Of a DNA stretch of 63,941 nucleotides, positions 27,183-35,815 are shown piece by piece; the first letter of the stretch is position 1, and each line of letters opens with the position of its first letter. The translations under genes and the position numbers were made by a program. The notes under the pieces are model-generated. The model saw only the letters and a list, made by a program, of their open reading frames with translations. It was not told the DNA's origin and did not search any database. The stretch is from an uncultured Gammaproteobacteria bacterium. GTDB lineage: Bacteria > Pseudomonadota > Gammaproteobacteria > CAMYKB01. The DNA lies in contig CAMYKB010000010.1 in assembly GCA_947258875.1 (NCBI GenBank), positions 1 to 63,941 of the forward strand, in the 5' to 3' direction.

Positions 27183-27872
27183 ATGCAGATCGATAGAGGC
27201 GGCATCAAAACGCTGTTGTTCGATCTGGATGGCACGCTTGCTGATACTGCGCCAGATATGGCTAATGCACTTAACAAGCTACTGCAAAGACACGGCAAAC
27301 TACCACTCCCTTATGAAGCAATCCGTAACTATGTGTCGCGTGGCGGCGCAGCACTGGTACAACTGGGATTCGGCAACGATCTGGAGCCTTCCCAGTTTGA
27401 GAAACTCCGCCTTGAGTTTCTCGATATCTATGCACAGAACCTGTGCGTCGAAACACGCGTATTCCCCGGACTGCGCACAGCGCTCGATCACATCGACAGC
27501 AACGGGATGAACTGGGGTGTCGTGACCAACAAACCGGGCTGGCTAACTGATCCCTTAATGAAGGCACTTGGTATTTACTCTAATGCCGCCTGCGTCATCA
27601 GCGGCGACACACTCGAGCAGCGTAAACCACATCCCGGACCGGTATTACATGCCTGCGAGCAGGCTGGCAGCAAGGCGCATGAATGCCTATTTATTGGTGA
27701 TGATCAACGCGACATTGAAGCCGGTAATGCAGCTGGCACAGCAACTGCGGTTGCCCTCTATGGCTATATAGACGACAGCGAGCAACCCGCGGACTGGGGC
27801 GCCACTGTCATGTTGGAAAGTGTCTCTAATCTCGTGGCCTGGTTACTCAGTACCGATGAGGCGACCCTCTGA
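27183..27872 (+). CDS. HAD phosphatase: MupP (MurNAc-6-phosphate) or Gph (phosphoglycolate)
   Basis: A haloacid dehalogenase-type phosphatase of 229 residues. All four catalytic motifs are seen: LLFDLDGTLADT (nucleophile Asp), VVTNKPGW (Thr), QRKPHPGPVL (Lys) and FIGDDQRDIEAGNAAG (Asp pair). It is often annotated as phosphoglycolate phosphatase. The place directly after ubiG matches the Pseudomonas mupP gene, whose product removes phosphate from N-acetylmuramic acid 6-phosphate in a peptidoglycan recycling route. I favour MupP from context, but sequence alone does not separate the two. AAGGA upstream of the ATG at 27183 fixes the start; the end overlaps rmuC by one base (TGATG). Confidence 0.85.
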   Translation: MQIDRGGIKTLLFDLDGTLADTAPDMANALNKLLQRHGKLPLPYEAIRNYVSRGGAALVQLGFGNDLEPSQFEKLRLEFLDIYAQNLCVETRVFPGLRTALDHIDSNGMNWGVVTNKPGWLTDPLMKALGIYSNAACVISGDTLEQRKPHPGPVLHACEQAGSKAHECLFIGDDQRDIEAGNAAGTATAVALYGYIDDSEQPADWGATVMLESVSNLVAWLLSTDEATL

Positions 27873-29170
27873 TGACATGGCAACAACGATTTCCATGGCT
27901 GCTGGAAATACCTGTGGAATATCTGCTGATTACGCTCAGCCTGTTCCTGCTGGGTATCGGTATCGGTGCACTTGTCATCAGGAGCAGGCTGCAAAAAGTA
28001 AACGCGGCCCTGAACGAGGAAAATACCCAACTCAACACCCGTTTGGAGATCGAGCACAATCGCCACCAGGAGCGGCTTGCCGCCATTGAGGACTCACGCC
28101 ATCAGCTACAGGAAAGTTTCCTCTCACTCTCACAACGCGCATTGAAAGAAAACAATGATTCCTTCCTGCGCCTGGCCAATGAGAATTTGAAACAATTTCA
28201 ACAACACGCTGAAAGTAATCTTGATAAAAAAGAAAAAGCGGTTGAAACACTCGTAAAACCCATCCAGGAAGCATTACAAAAGACTGAGCAACAAATCCAG
28301 AATATCGAAAAAGAGCGCATCGCCTCCTACAGCTCTTTGGCCCAGCACCTCAAACTCGTTGCCGAGAGCCAGCACTCACTGCGCAGCGAAACCCGTAATC
28401 TTGTACAGGCATTACGCCGCCCCGAGGTACGAGGCCAGTGGGGTGAAATGACCCTAAAACGCCTCGCAGAATTATCCGGTATGGTCGAGCATTGCGATTT
28501 TGTCGAGCAAGAGCATCGTACTACCAGCGAAGGAGCCATGCGTCCTGATATGATCGTGCGCATGCCGGACAGCCGCGAAATTATCGTCGATGCCAAAACT
28601 CCACTGGATGCCTACCTCAGCGCTATGGAGGCGAGTGATGATGAGCAACGCGACAACTATCTTGCACACCATGCACGCAAGGTCCGTGAGCGCATGAAAG
28701 AACTGGCCAGCAAGGCCTATTGGACCCAATTCAAAAATTCACCTGATTTTGTGGTGTTGTTCATCCCCGGCGATCAATTCCTGTCTGCAGCACTTGAACA
28801 TGATCCTGCCCTGTTGGAAGACGCACTCAACAATAAAGTGATCCTGGCGACGCCTACCAGTCTGATCGCTCTGTTACGCGCGGTCGCATTCGGCTGGCGT
28901 CAGATGGTGGTAGCTGAGAATGCGGAAAAGATACGCGATCTGGGCGAAGACCTATATAAGCGTGTGGTTAATTTCACCGAACACCTGATACGCATGGGCA
29001 AAAGCCTTGGCAGTAGCGTGGACCAGTACAACAAAGCGATTGGCTCACTGGAACATCAAGTACTTCCGGGTGCCCGCAAATTCACCGAGCTTGGCATTCA
29101 CACGAAAAAAGAAATTACCGACCTGGAGCAACTTGATAAAACCGCGCGCATGCCTGCTAACAAAGAATGA
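27872..29170 (+). CDS. rmuC: DNA recombination protein RmuC
   Basis: RmuC proteins limit inversions at short inverted repeats; a nuclease role is suspected. The protein is 432 residues. A membrane anchor lies at about 14-35 (YLLITLSLFLLGIGIGALVI). A long coiled coil runs from about 36 to 180, followed by the conserved domain with RRPEVRGQWGEMTLKRLAEL, the DAKTPLDAYL strand and FIPGDQFLSAAL. A charged C-terminus follows. It overlaps the phosphatase stop (TGATG), so the ubiG-phosphatase-rmuC genes form an operon. Confidence 0.95.
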   Translation: MTWQQRFPWLLEIPVEYLLITLSLFLLGIGIGALVIRSRLQKVNAALNEENTQLNTRLEIEHNRHQERLAAIEDSRHQLQESFLSLSQRALKENNDSFLRLANENLKQFQQHAESNLDKKEKAVETLVKPIQEALQKTEQQIQNIEKERIASYSSLAQHLKLVAESQHSLRSETRNLVQALRRPEVRGQWGEMTLKRLAELSGMVEHCDFVEQEHRTTSEGAMRPDMIVRMPDSREIIVDAKTPLDAYLSAMEASDDEQRDNYLAHHARKVRERMKELASKAYWTQFKNSPDFVVLFIPGDQFLSAALEHDPALLEDALNNKVILATPTSLIALLRAVAFGWRQMVVAENAEKIRDLGEDLYKRVVNFTEHLIRMGKSLGSSVDQYNKAIGSLEHQVLPGARKFTELGIHTKKEITDLEQLDKTARMPANKE

Positions 29171-29268
29171 TATATTCATAACAGGTTGCGTAGTCACACG
29201 CATCGAATCATTTCATCATAGGCGTAAAACTGCTCTTCATACTCGTTACACCAATCTCCCAAACCTGA

Positions 29269-30147
29269 ATGGATCCAGAACACGGTATGCCAGCCTCAGA
29301 ATTACAAGTTAAAGCCGCTTACGCTCACTGCCTTGCCATTAGCCGGGATCACTACGAAAATTTCCCCGTGGCATCTATGTTATTGCCGCAAAGATTGCGC
29401 CATCCTGTAGCAGCGATATATGCATTTGCCCGCCGTGCCGACGATTTCGCAGATGAAGGGGATATCGACAACGACACGCGGATTAAATCCTTACAGGCGA
29501 TGGGCACCTCACTTGATGCCATTATCAATCGCGAAGCGACAGATGATCCGGTTTTTATCGCTGTCAATGATGCAATAGTACGCTTTCAGCTGCCTATTGA
29601 GTTATTCCACGAGTTGCTATCGGCCTTTACACAGGATGTTACCAAGCACCGCTATGCTCACTTCGGCGAAGTTATGGAGTATTGCAAACGTTCCGCCAAC
29701 CCTGTCGGCAGGCTGTTATTGCATCTGACGAATCAGGCCACAAAGCAGAATATCGCGTACTCAGATGGCGTTTGCAGCGCATTACAACTCATTAATTTTT
29801 ACCAGGACCTTGCTCAGGATTACCATGAACAGGGGCGTATATATATACCCGCTGATGAAATGATGGATTATGGCGTCAGCGAAAGCCATTTTCGCGATAC
29901 TATTAGTGATAGCGCCATGGCGGCATTGATGCAAAAACAATATCAGCGTGCTGACAAAATCCTCAGGGCAGGCGCCCCGTTGGGAAAACAACTCAAGGGA
30001 AGGTTCGGCATAGAGATCCGTGCCGTTATTCTTGGCGGCGCACGCGTGCTATACCGATTACGACAGCAGGACAAGATATTTTCGCGCCCAAGGCTGAACT
30101 ACCAGGACTGGTTTTCAATCTTAAAGGGTGCTTTTTTGAAGAAATAG
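29269..30147 (+). CDS. hpnC: Hydroxysqualene synthase HpnC
   Basis: HpnC converts presqualene diphosphate into hydroxysqualene in the three-step bacterial squalene route. The 292-residue protein belongs to the squalene/phytoene synthase fold. The first Asp-rich motif is FARRADDFADE and the second is NFYQDLAQDY. HYENFPVASMLLP near the N-terminus is typical of HpnC and separates it from HpnD. No clear ribosome-binding site marks the ATG at 29269; the ATG at 29287 is an alternative. It opens the hpnC-hydrolase-hpnD-hpnE-SDR group, about 100 bases after rmuC. Confidence 0.93.
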   Translation: MDPEHGMPASELQVKAAYAHCLAISRDHYENFPVASMLLPQRLRHPVAAIYAFARRADDFADEGDIDNDTRIKSLQAMGTSLDAIINREATDDPVFIAVNDAIVRFQLPIELFHELLSAFTQDVTKHRYAHFGEVMEYCKRSANPVGRLLLHLTNQATKQNIAYSDGVCSALQLINFYQDLAQDYHEQGRIYIPADEMMDYGVSESHFRDTISDSAMAALMQKQYQRADKILRAGAPLGKQLKGRFGIEIRAVILGGARVLYRLRQQDKIFSRPRLNYQDWFSILKGAFLKK

Positions 30148-30243
30148 CATAAACAATGCATCTGCGCACTCGCATGTCTGCGTATGAAATATTAAAATTG
30201 GTATTCAATTACAACTTGTCACACAACAACTCATTCATAAATC

Positions 30244-31014
30244 ATGTTTAGCCCATCTCGCATGCTTGGTAAATTGCTTGCCAGGTATCTGCAAAAGCAA
30301 ATCAAGACCTATAATATGTTCGCTGCCTCTGACCCGGACGCGCTCGAAGCCATTTTACAACCTGGTGATATCCTGCTTGTCGAGGGTAACCTGCGGATCA
30401 GTACGGCAATCAAATACCTGACCCAGTCGACCTGGTCACATTCAGCGATGTATGTGGGTGACGTCGTTGGCAGCAAGGACAAAGATGGCAACGCCAAGGT
30501 ATTGATAGAGGCAGATATCATCAAAGGCGTAATCGCATCACCTCTCGCCAAATACAAATCCTTCAACATCCGTATTTGCAGACCACTAGGCGTTACATCT
30601 GAGGACAAGATGAAAATCCTCAATTACATGATGAAAAGCCTTGGCAACTCCTACGATTTGAAGAATGTTATCGACCTGATGCGTTACCTGTTACCACAAC
30701 CACCGGTACCCAGCCGCTTCCGGCGCCGTATGATTGCTCTCGGCAGCGGCGACCCGACTCGCGCGATCTGTTCGAGCCTGATCGCACAGGCCTATCAGGC
30801 AGTAAATTACCCTATTCTGCCTACAAGGGTCGTCAGGCAGAATCAAATTGACTACTCAGACAAGGAAATTCTCAAAATTCGTCACCACAGCCTGTTTACG
30901 CCGCGCGATTTCGACCTGTCACCCTACTTTGAAGTCGTCAAACCCACCATCAACCAAGGCTTTGATTACCAAACCATAGTCTGGGCTGATACAGATGCCA
31001 CTGATAATAACTGA
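30244..31014 (+). CDS. Permuted NlpC/P60 (YiiX-like) cysteine hydrolase
   Basis: A 256-residue protein without a signal peptide. The motif order fits the permuted papain-like family typified by YiiX: GDILLVEGN, then the His box STWSHSAMYVGD (His66), an acidic IEAD (Glu89) and finally the Cys box AICSSLIAQAY (Cys176). Placing His before Cys is the mark of the circularly permuted group, which includes amidases and lipid acyl-transfer enzymes. The substrate is unknown. The gene sits between hpnC and hpnD in the same direction, with gaps of about 96 and 49 bases, so a link to lipid or hopanoid chemistry is an inference. The N-terminal 30 residues are basic and amphipathic, which could favour membrane contact. 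Confidence 0.8.
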   Translation: MFSPSRMLGKLLARYLQKQIKTYNMFAASDPDALEAILQPGDILLVEGNLRISTAIKYLTQSTWSHSAMYVGDVVGSKDKDGNAKVLIEADIIKGVIASPLAKYKSFNIRICRPLGVTSEDKMKILNYMMKSLGNSYDLKNVIDLMRYLLPQPPVPSRFRRRMIALGSGDPTRAICSSLIAQAYQAVNYPILPTRVVRQNQIDYSDKEILKIRHHSLFTPRDFDLSPYFEVVKPTINQGFDYQTIVWADTDATDNN

Positions 31015-31063
31015 TGACAGACTGTGCTAGGATCGAGTCATTATATCTGTAAGCATCAATACT

Positions 31064-31909
31064 ATGACACCTGATAAATACTGCCAGGAAAAGACCGCAA
31101 AAAGCGGTTCCAGCTTTTATTACAGCTTTTTATTTCTGCCACTGGAACAACGCCGCGCTATCACAGCGCTGTATGCATTCTGCCGTGAAGTGGACGATAT
31201 TGTAGATGAGTGCAACGAACCTGCCGTTGCTGCTGCTAAATTAGGCTGGTGGCGAGAGGAAATCAAGCATACCTTTCAGGGAAACCCCTCTCATCCCGTT
31301 ACCAAGGCCTTGTCACCATTTCTTGAAAGTCGCAATCTTCCAGAAGAGTATTTTCAGGAAATCATTGATGGCATGCAGATGGATTTGGAATTCGATGCTT
31401 ATCCGAGTTTCAAGGAACTTTCTCTATACTGCTATCGTGTCGCCGGTGTTGTTGGTTTACTGGCAGCAGAAATTTTTGGTTATCAAAATAGGCGCACACC
31501 CCAATACGCACACTATCTCGGCATCGCCTTCCAACTCACCAATATTCTCAGGGACGTGCGTGAAGATGCAGACCGGGGCCGTATGTACATCCCACTAGAC
31601 GAACTTGAGGAATTCAAGGTCAAGCCCGAAGACCTGAGAGTCGGCATTTCGTCCAGTAAGACACATGAATTATTTGCGCATCAGGCGCAACGCGCACAGG
31701 ACTATTATCGGCGCGCATTCGACTCTTTACCTGATGAAGATCGATACCCACAACGCAGTGGTATCATCATGGCAGAAATCTATCAGGCCCTGCTCAAGGA
31801 AATTGAGGACGATGGCTTTCGCGTATTGGAACAACGGACATCGCTGACACCATTACGCAAATTCTGGCTCGCATGGCGTACCTCCCGACGTGAAAGAAAA
31901 TACCGCTAA
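31064..31909 (+). CDS. hpnD: Presqualene diphosphate synthase HpnD
   Basis: HpnD condenses two farnesyl diphosphates to presqualene diphosphate, the first committed step. The protein is 281 residues. Motifs: SFYYSFLFLPLEQRRAITAL, the Asp-rich CREVDDIVDE, YCYRVAGVVGLL and the second Asp motif NILRDVREDADRGRMYIP. It differs from HpnC by the SFYYSF start and the intact DxxxD helix pair. It lies in the hpn group with a 39-bp gap to hpnE. Confidence 0.95.
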   Translation: MTPDKYCQEKTAKSGSSFYYSFLFLPLEQRRAITALYAFCREVDDIVDECNEPAVAAAKLGWWREEIKHTFQGNPSHPVTKALSPFLESRNLPEEYFQEIIDGMQMDLEFDAYPSFKELSLYCYRVAGVVGLLAAEIFGYQNRRTPQYAHYLGIAFQLTNILRDVREDADRGRMYIPLDELEEFKVKPEDLRVGISSSKTHELFAHQAQRAQDYYRRAFDSLPDEDRYPQRSGIIMAEIYQALLKEIEDDGFRVLEQRTSLTPLRKFWLAWRTSRRERKYR

Positions 31910-31948
31910 TCCATCTACCACCAAACTGACTGATCCAATACCTACGAG

Positions 31949-33271
31949 ATGCATAAACCGGTAATCATCGCAGGTGGCGGCTGGGCTGGCATAGCCGCAA
32001 CAATCCAGCTTACGCATCACGGTATCCCCGTTACACTGCTTGAGGCTGCATCGACACTCGGCGGACGAGCGCGCTGCGTCAACCACAATGATCAGGAGTT
32101 TGACAATGGGCAACACCTGTTCATTGGTGCATACCGTTCGCTGCTTAAGATCCTGCGCATCCTCGATATCGAGGAGGATGATATTTTCATTCGTCAGCCA
32201 TTATCCTTGTTAACCAAGACATCCAGTACAAAACATGTCAGGTTAACCACACCCAGGTTACTGCCTGCACCCCTGCACCTGCTTGTCGGACTGGTGTGCA
32301 CTCAAGGCATCGTTTTAAATGACAAATGCCGTGCACTTTCCCGCCTCAACAGCATGCTGGCCTGGAAAGACCCACATGATATCAGTGTGTCGGCCCTGCT
32401 CAATGAGTTCAGTCAACCCCGTGCACTACGTGAATACCTATGGGAACCAATCTGCCTGGCATCACTAAATACACCGATCGAACACGCCTCTGCCAAGGTA
32501 TTTATAGAAACGTTGAGAGAATCATTCACAGGTAATCGCGCAAATTCCGATTTGCTGATCCCTAAGAAAAATATCTGCGAAATATTTCCCTCCCCTGCAC
32601 AACAGTATCTCAAGAAGCATAATATCGATGTTCACTTTTGCGAACGAGTGAAACACCTCGACATATCAAATAATACTGTCAAAGGCTTGAGTACTAGGCA
32701 TGCAAGCTTCGATGCGGATCACATCATTCTAGCAACAGCGCCACGTCAAACGCTGCGTCTCATCAATGGCATACAACCCTTGGACTCGATCAGCAAAAAA
32801 CTTGGCAACTTTGAGTATGAACCCATCTGCACAGTCTATTTACAATATCCACAACAGACACAATTGGGAAGGCCGTTCCTGGCAATATCTGCTGCTACTG
32901 CGCAATGGATTTTCGATCGCCGCATCACTGGGACACCCGGGATGATGGCAGCCGTCATCAGCGCTGACGGTCCACACATGGCACTGTCAAATGAGCAGTT
33001 GATTGAAAATGTAAAAGCAGAATTGGCAATATTTTTCCCACATTGGCCTTCTGCACAAAGCGCAAATGTTATCCGTGAAAAGCGTGCCACCTTCCGCTGT
33101 AGCCTGGATATTGATAAACAACGCCCAGCTAATGTGACTGATCTCAAAGGCCTGTGGTTGGCCGGTGATTACACTGACACAAAATTGCCTGCCACGCTGG
33201 AGGGGGCGGTACGTAGCGGTATACAATGTGCTAACCGAATTATTGATCATTATCAGAAAACAGACTCATGA
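31949..33271 (+). CDS. hpnE: Hydroxysqualene dehydroxylase HpnE (FAD-dependent)
   Basis: HpnE reduces hydroxysqualene to squalene with FAD. The 440-residue protein has the FAD-binding dinucleotide motif VIIAGGGWAGIAATIQL at its start, LLEAASTLGGRAR, the FDNGQHLFIGAY segment common in this family, and a C-terminal FAD contact GLWLAGDYTDTKLPATLEGAVRSG. It resembles carotenoid desaturases in fold, but the hpnC-hpnD context makes the squalene role clear. Its end overlaps the SDR start by four bases (ATGA). With HpnC and HpnD it completes squalene synthesis; the squalene-hopene cyclase is not in the window. Confidence 0.93.
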   Translation: MHKPVIIAGGGWAGIAATIQLTHHGIPVTLLEAASTLGGRARCVNHNDQEFDNGQHLFIGAYRSLLKILRILDIEEDDIFIRQPLSLLTKTSSTKHVRLTTPRLLPAPLHLLVGLVCTQGIVLNDKCRALSRLNSMLAWKDPHDISVSALLNEFSQPRALREYLWEPICLASLNTPIEHASAKVFIETLRESFTGNRANSDLLIPKKNICEIFPSPAQQYLKKHNIDVHFCERVKHLDISNNTVKGLSTRHASFDADHIILATAPRQTLRLINGIQPLDSISKKLGNFEYEPICTVYLQYPQQTQLGRPFLAISAATAQWIFDRRITGTPGMMAAVISADGPHMALSNEQLIENVKAELAIFFPHWPSAQSANVIREKRATFRCSLDIDKQRPANVTDLKGLWLAGDYTDTKLPATLEGAVRSGIQCANRIIDHYQKTDS

Positions 33272-34014
33272 CTCCTGAAGAAATAGAACACTACAGTGCA
33301 CCCATAGATCTGTTACAGGATCGCGTCATAATCGTCACTGGTGCTGGGGATGGCATTGGCAAGGCTGTTGCCAAGACCTATGCGGCACATGGCGCCACAG
33401 TAGTACTGGTCTCCAAAACCATCAAGAAACTCGAAGCTGTTTATGACGAAATCGAGGCGGCCGGAGGACCCACACCTGCAATCTATCCAATGAATTTTGA
33501 GGGTTGTACCGTGAAGGATTATGAAGATATGGCGACCGCCATAGAAAAGGAATTCAACCGTCTTGATGGGCTTCTCAATAATGCAGGGTGGGTTGGAGCA
33601 TTTACAGCTTTGAGTCAATATGACGTGGAACTTTGGTCCCGCGTTATTACTGTCAATCTTCACGCAACCTTCCTGATGACCCAAGCCTGTATCCCATTGC
33701 TTGAAAGAGCCAGCGACCCGGCTATAGTATTTTCGACTCATGATTGTGCGAGAGCATATTGGGGTGCGTTTGGCATTGCCAAACAGGGGCAGCAGGCCAT
33801 GATGCAAATGCTGGCATCTGAACTCGATACTGACAAAAACAAAGTGCGCGTTAACGGCATCGATACTGGCCCGGTACGCACCACCATGCGCATTCAGAAT
33901 TTCCCGGGCGAAGACCCGAACACCCTACGGCGCCCGGAAGAAATCACTGCGCCCTATCTATACTATATGGGGCCCGATAGCCGTAATTTGACAGGTGAGA
34001 ATTTCACATTTTGA
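33268..34014 (+). CDS. YciK-like short-chain dehydrogenase with altered active site
   Basis: A 248-residue SDR closest in character to YciK. The cofactor site is intact: VTGAGDGIGKAVAKTYAAHG (the GxxxGxG pattern) and LLNNAGWVG. The catalytic site is not. The YxxxK motif reads FGIAK (TTT codon for Phe), and the Ser normally found about 13 residues earlier lies in VFSTHDCAR with no clear match. YciK of E. coli keeps Tyr and Lys. The protein may bind NADP without normal SDR catalysis, or use another residue. It overlaps hpnE by four bases, so it is translated with the squalene genes. In Pseudomonas, yciK follows ubiG-mupP, so this may be the same neighbour after an insertion of hpn genes. Confidence 0.85.
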   Translation: MTPEEIEHYSAPIDLLQDRVIIVTGAGDGIGKAVAKTYAAHGATVVLVSKTIKKLEAVYDEIEAAGGPTPAIYPMNFEGCTVKDYEDMATAIEKEFNRLDGLLNNAGWVGAFTALSQYDVELWSRVITVNLHATFLMTQACIPLLERASDPAIVFSTHDCARAYWGAFGIAKQGQQAMMQMLASELDTDKNKVRVNGIDTGPVRTTMRIQNFPGEDPNTLRRPEEITAPYLYYMGPDSRNLTGENFTF

Positions 34015-34092
34015 CAACTAAAACAAACCATCTAACAAGCTATATCCGCGTCGAGTCTTCAACCTGGTTTTCGTGCATAAAGAGTAAAGCCT

Positions 34093-34632
34093 GTGAATAA
34101 AAAGTCAGCGTTACTGACAATGCTGCTGGGTACCTTTGCTACCCTCAATTTCACCAACGCAAAAGCGATGGATGCTGACGCCATTATTGGTTCGTGGATC
34201 ACAGCAGGCGAGGCCTCACGCGTTGTAATTAGCAAACGAGACGGATTGTATTTCGGAGTTATCGCTGCGTTAAAAGATCCAACCTATCATACCGGTGAAA
34301 TTGAGGGCATGGACGGCAAATCACGTACTGACCATAACAATCCCGATTCCCGGTTTCGTACCGAACCGTTAAAAGGCCTGGTATTAATGCAGGGATTCAG
34401 ATACCAAAACGATAAATGGCAGGGTGGAACAATTTATGATCCAAACAATGGTAAAACCTACAAGGGGGTACTCTCACTTGCAGCCAATGGCAACCTGCAG
34501 GTGCGCGGCTATATCGGTGTATCGCTCATAGGCAGGACCACTATCTGGGAGCCGCTAGGATTGTACCGCGACAAGCAGTTTAGGTTTCTCGGAATCAGGG
34601 ATTGCGATTGTGGAACCCCGAATTCACACTAG
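34093..34632 (+). CDS. DUF2147 exported protein
   Basis: A 179-residue protein with a signal peptide ending near TNAKA (about 25). The mature part shows the DUF2147 pattern: IIGSWITAGEASRVVIS, DHNNPDSRFRTEPLKGLVLMQGF, the GGTIYDPNNGKTYKGVLSL strand and LQVRGYIGVSLIGRTTIWEPL. Proteins of this family are small beta-barrels of unknown function, some near lipid or membrane genes. The start codon is GTG at 34093. It follows the SDR gene by 78 bases and may be its own unit. Confidence 0.88.
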   Translation: MNKKSALLTMLLGTFATLNFTNAKAMDADAIIGSWITAGEASRVVISKRDGLYFGVIAALKDPTYHTGEIEGMDGKSRTDHNNPDSRFRTEPLKGLVLMQGFRYQNDKWQGGTIYDPNNGKTYKGVLSLAANGNLQVRGYIGVSLIGRTTIWEPLGLYRDKQFRFLGIRDCDCGTPNSH

Positions 34633-34669
34633 CATGGCAACAAGTGCTTATACGCCTTTTTTTCCTATA

Positions 34670-35644
34670 TCACATTTTATCCGCAATCAAAGCCTCGAGT
34701 TTAACGATATCTACCGCGAAACGGCGGATACCCTCAGCGGTTTTTTCGGTTGCCATGGCATCTTCGTTGAATAAATAGCGAAAGGTTTTCTCATCCAAGG
34801 TCATGCGCTCGGCATCACTGTTGATTGCATTCTCCATCGTTAGCTTTGCGGGCACAGGATCATACGACGCCTGCAGCTCATCGAGCAGTCCGGGACTAAT
34901 AGTTAGTAAGTCACAACCTGCCAGTTCTGTGATTTGCCCTTTATTGCGAAAGCTGGCGCCCATGACCTCGGTTTTATAATTGAATTTCTTATAATAGTTA
35001 TAGATACCTGTTACAGACTGTACTCCTGGGTCATCTGCACCCACATACTCTTTGCCCGTTTGTTTTTTATACCAATCGTAAATGCGGCCAACAAAAGGTG
35101 AAATCAACTGCACTTTTGCATCCGCGCAGGCGATAGCCTGCGTCATGGAAAACAGCAATGTCAGATTACAATGTATGCCCTCTTTCTCCAACATCTCGGC
35201 GGCCCGGATACCTTCCCAGGTAGAGGCTATCTTGATCAATACCCGATCACGCGAAATGCCATGCTGCTCATACAAACCAATGATCTCACGGGCCTTGTTA
35301 AGTGTACCCGTAACATCAAAAGACAGGCGCGCATCAACCTCTGTAGATACCCGGCATGGCACGATATTTAATATCTCCAGTCCGAATAAGACCAGCAGCT
35401 TATCGATAACCCCATTAATGAGCGCCTGCCCAGATAATGCGGAACACTTGCTGTCAGCAATCGCCCTCTCTATGAGGTGTTGGTACTCTGCTTTCTGTGC
35501 AGCTTTGTAGATCAATGAGGGGTTGGTGGTTGCGCCAGTCGTATTGTAGGCCTTGATTGCCTCGAAATCCCCGGTATCCGCGACAATCTTCGTGTAGCGC
35601 CTTAATTGTTCAAGCTGGTTTTCTTGCTGTTTTAGCTCGCCCAT
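34670..35644 (-). CDS. tal: Transaldolase
   Basis: Transfers dihydroxyacetone units between sugar phosphates in the non-oxidative pentose phosphate pathway. The protein is 324 residues, TalB-like. The Schiff-base Lys lies in [27 protein letters not shown] and [17 protein letters not shown] are further family marks. The second ATG (35644) has GAGG eight bases upstream, whereas the first (35650) would be too close, so I use the second. It is divergent from gnd-zwf-opcA-pgl across 171 bases, which suggests shared control of the pathway. Confidence 0.96.
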   Translation of the reverse strand: MGELKQQENQLEQLRRYTKIVADTGDFEAIKAYNTTGATTNPSLIYKAAQKAEYQHLIERAIADSKCSALSGQALINGVIDKLLVLFGLEILNIVPCRVSTEVDARLSFDVTGTLNKAREIIGLYEQHGISRDRVLIKIASTWEGIRAAEMLEKEGIHCNLTLLFSMTQAIACADAKVQLISPFVGRIYDWYKKQTGKEYVGADDPGVQSVTGIYNYYKKFNYKTEVMGASFRNKGQITELAGCDLLTISPGLLDELQASYDPVPAKLTMENAINSDAERMTLDEKTFRYLFNEDAMATEKTAEGIRRFAVDIVKLEALIADKM

Positions 35645-35815
35645 TACCATTACCTCGCTGATATCTCTCGCCGGCTGACCTGATTGTTAATAATAACCGA
35701 TTAATTGTCGGACGAAAGTGATTGATACACAGTATCATTTTGGCTGGTTGCACAGGTATTCTACAGCTACAATGTAGTTAACTAGCAATATATTGGCTCA
35801 CTTGAGGGGATACTA

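Noticed and set aside
30244-34014. Idea that the hpn region is a mobile island
   Set aside because: No integrase, transposase, attachment repeat or tRNA border seen, and codon use looks like the neighbours by eye.
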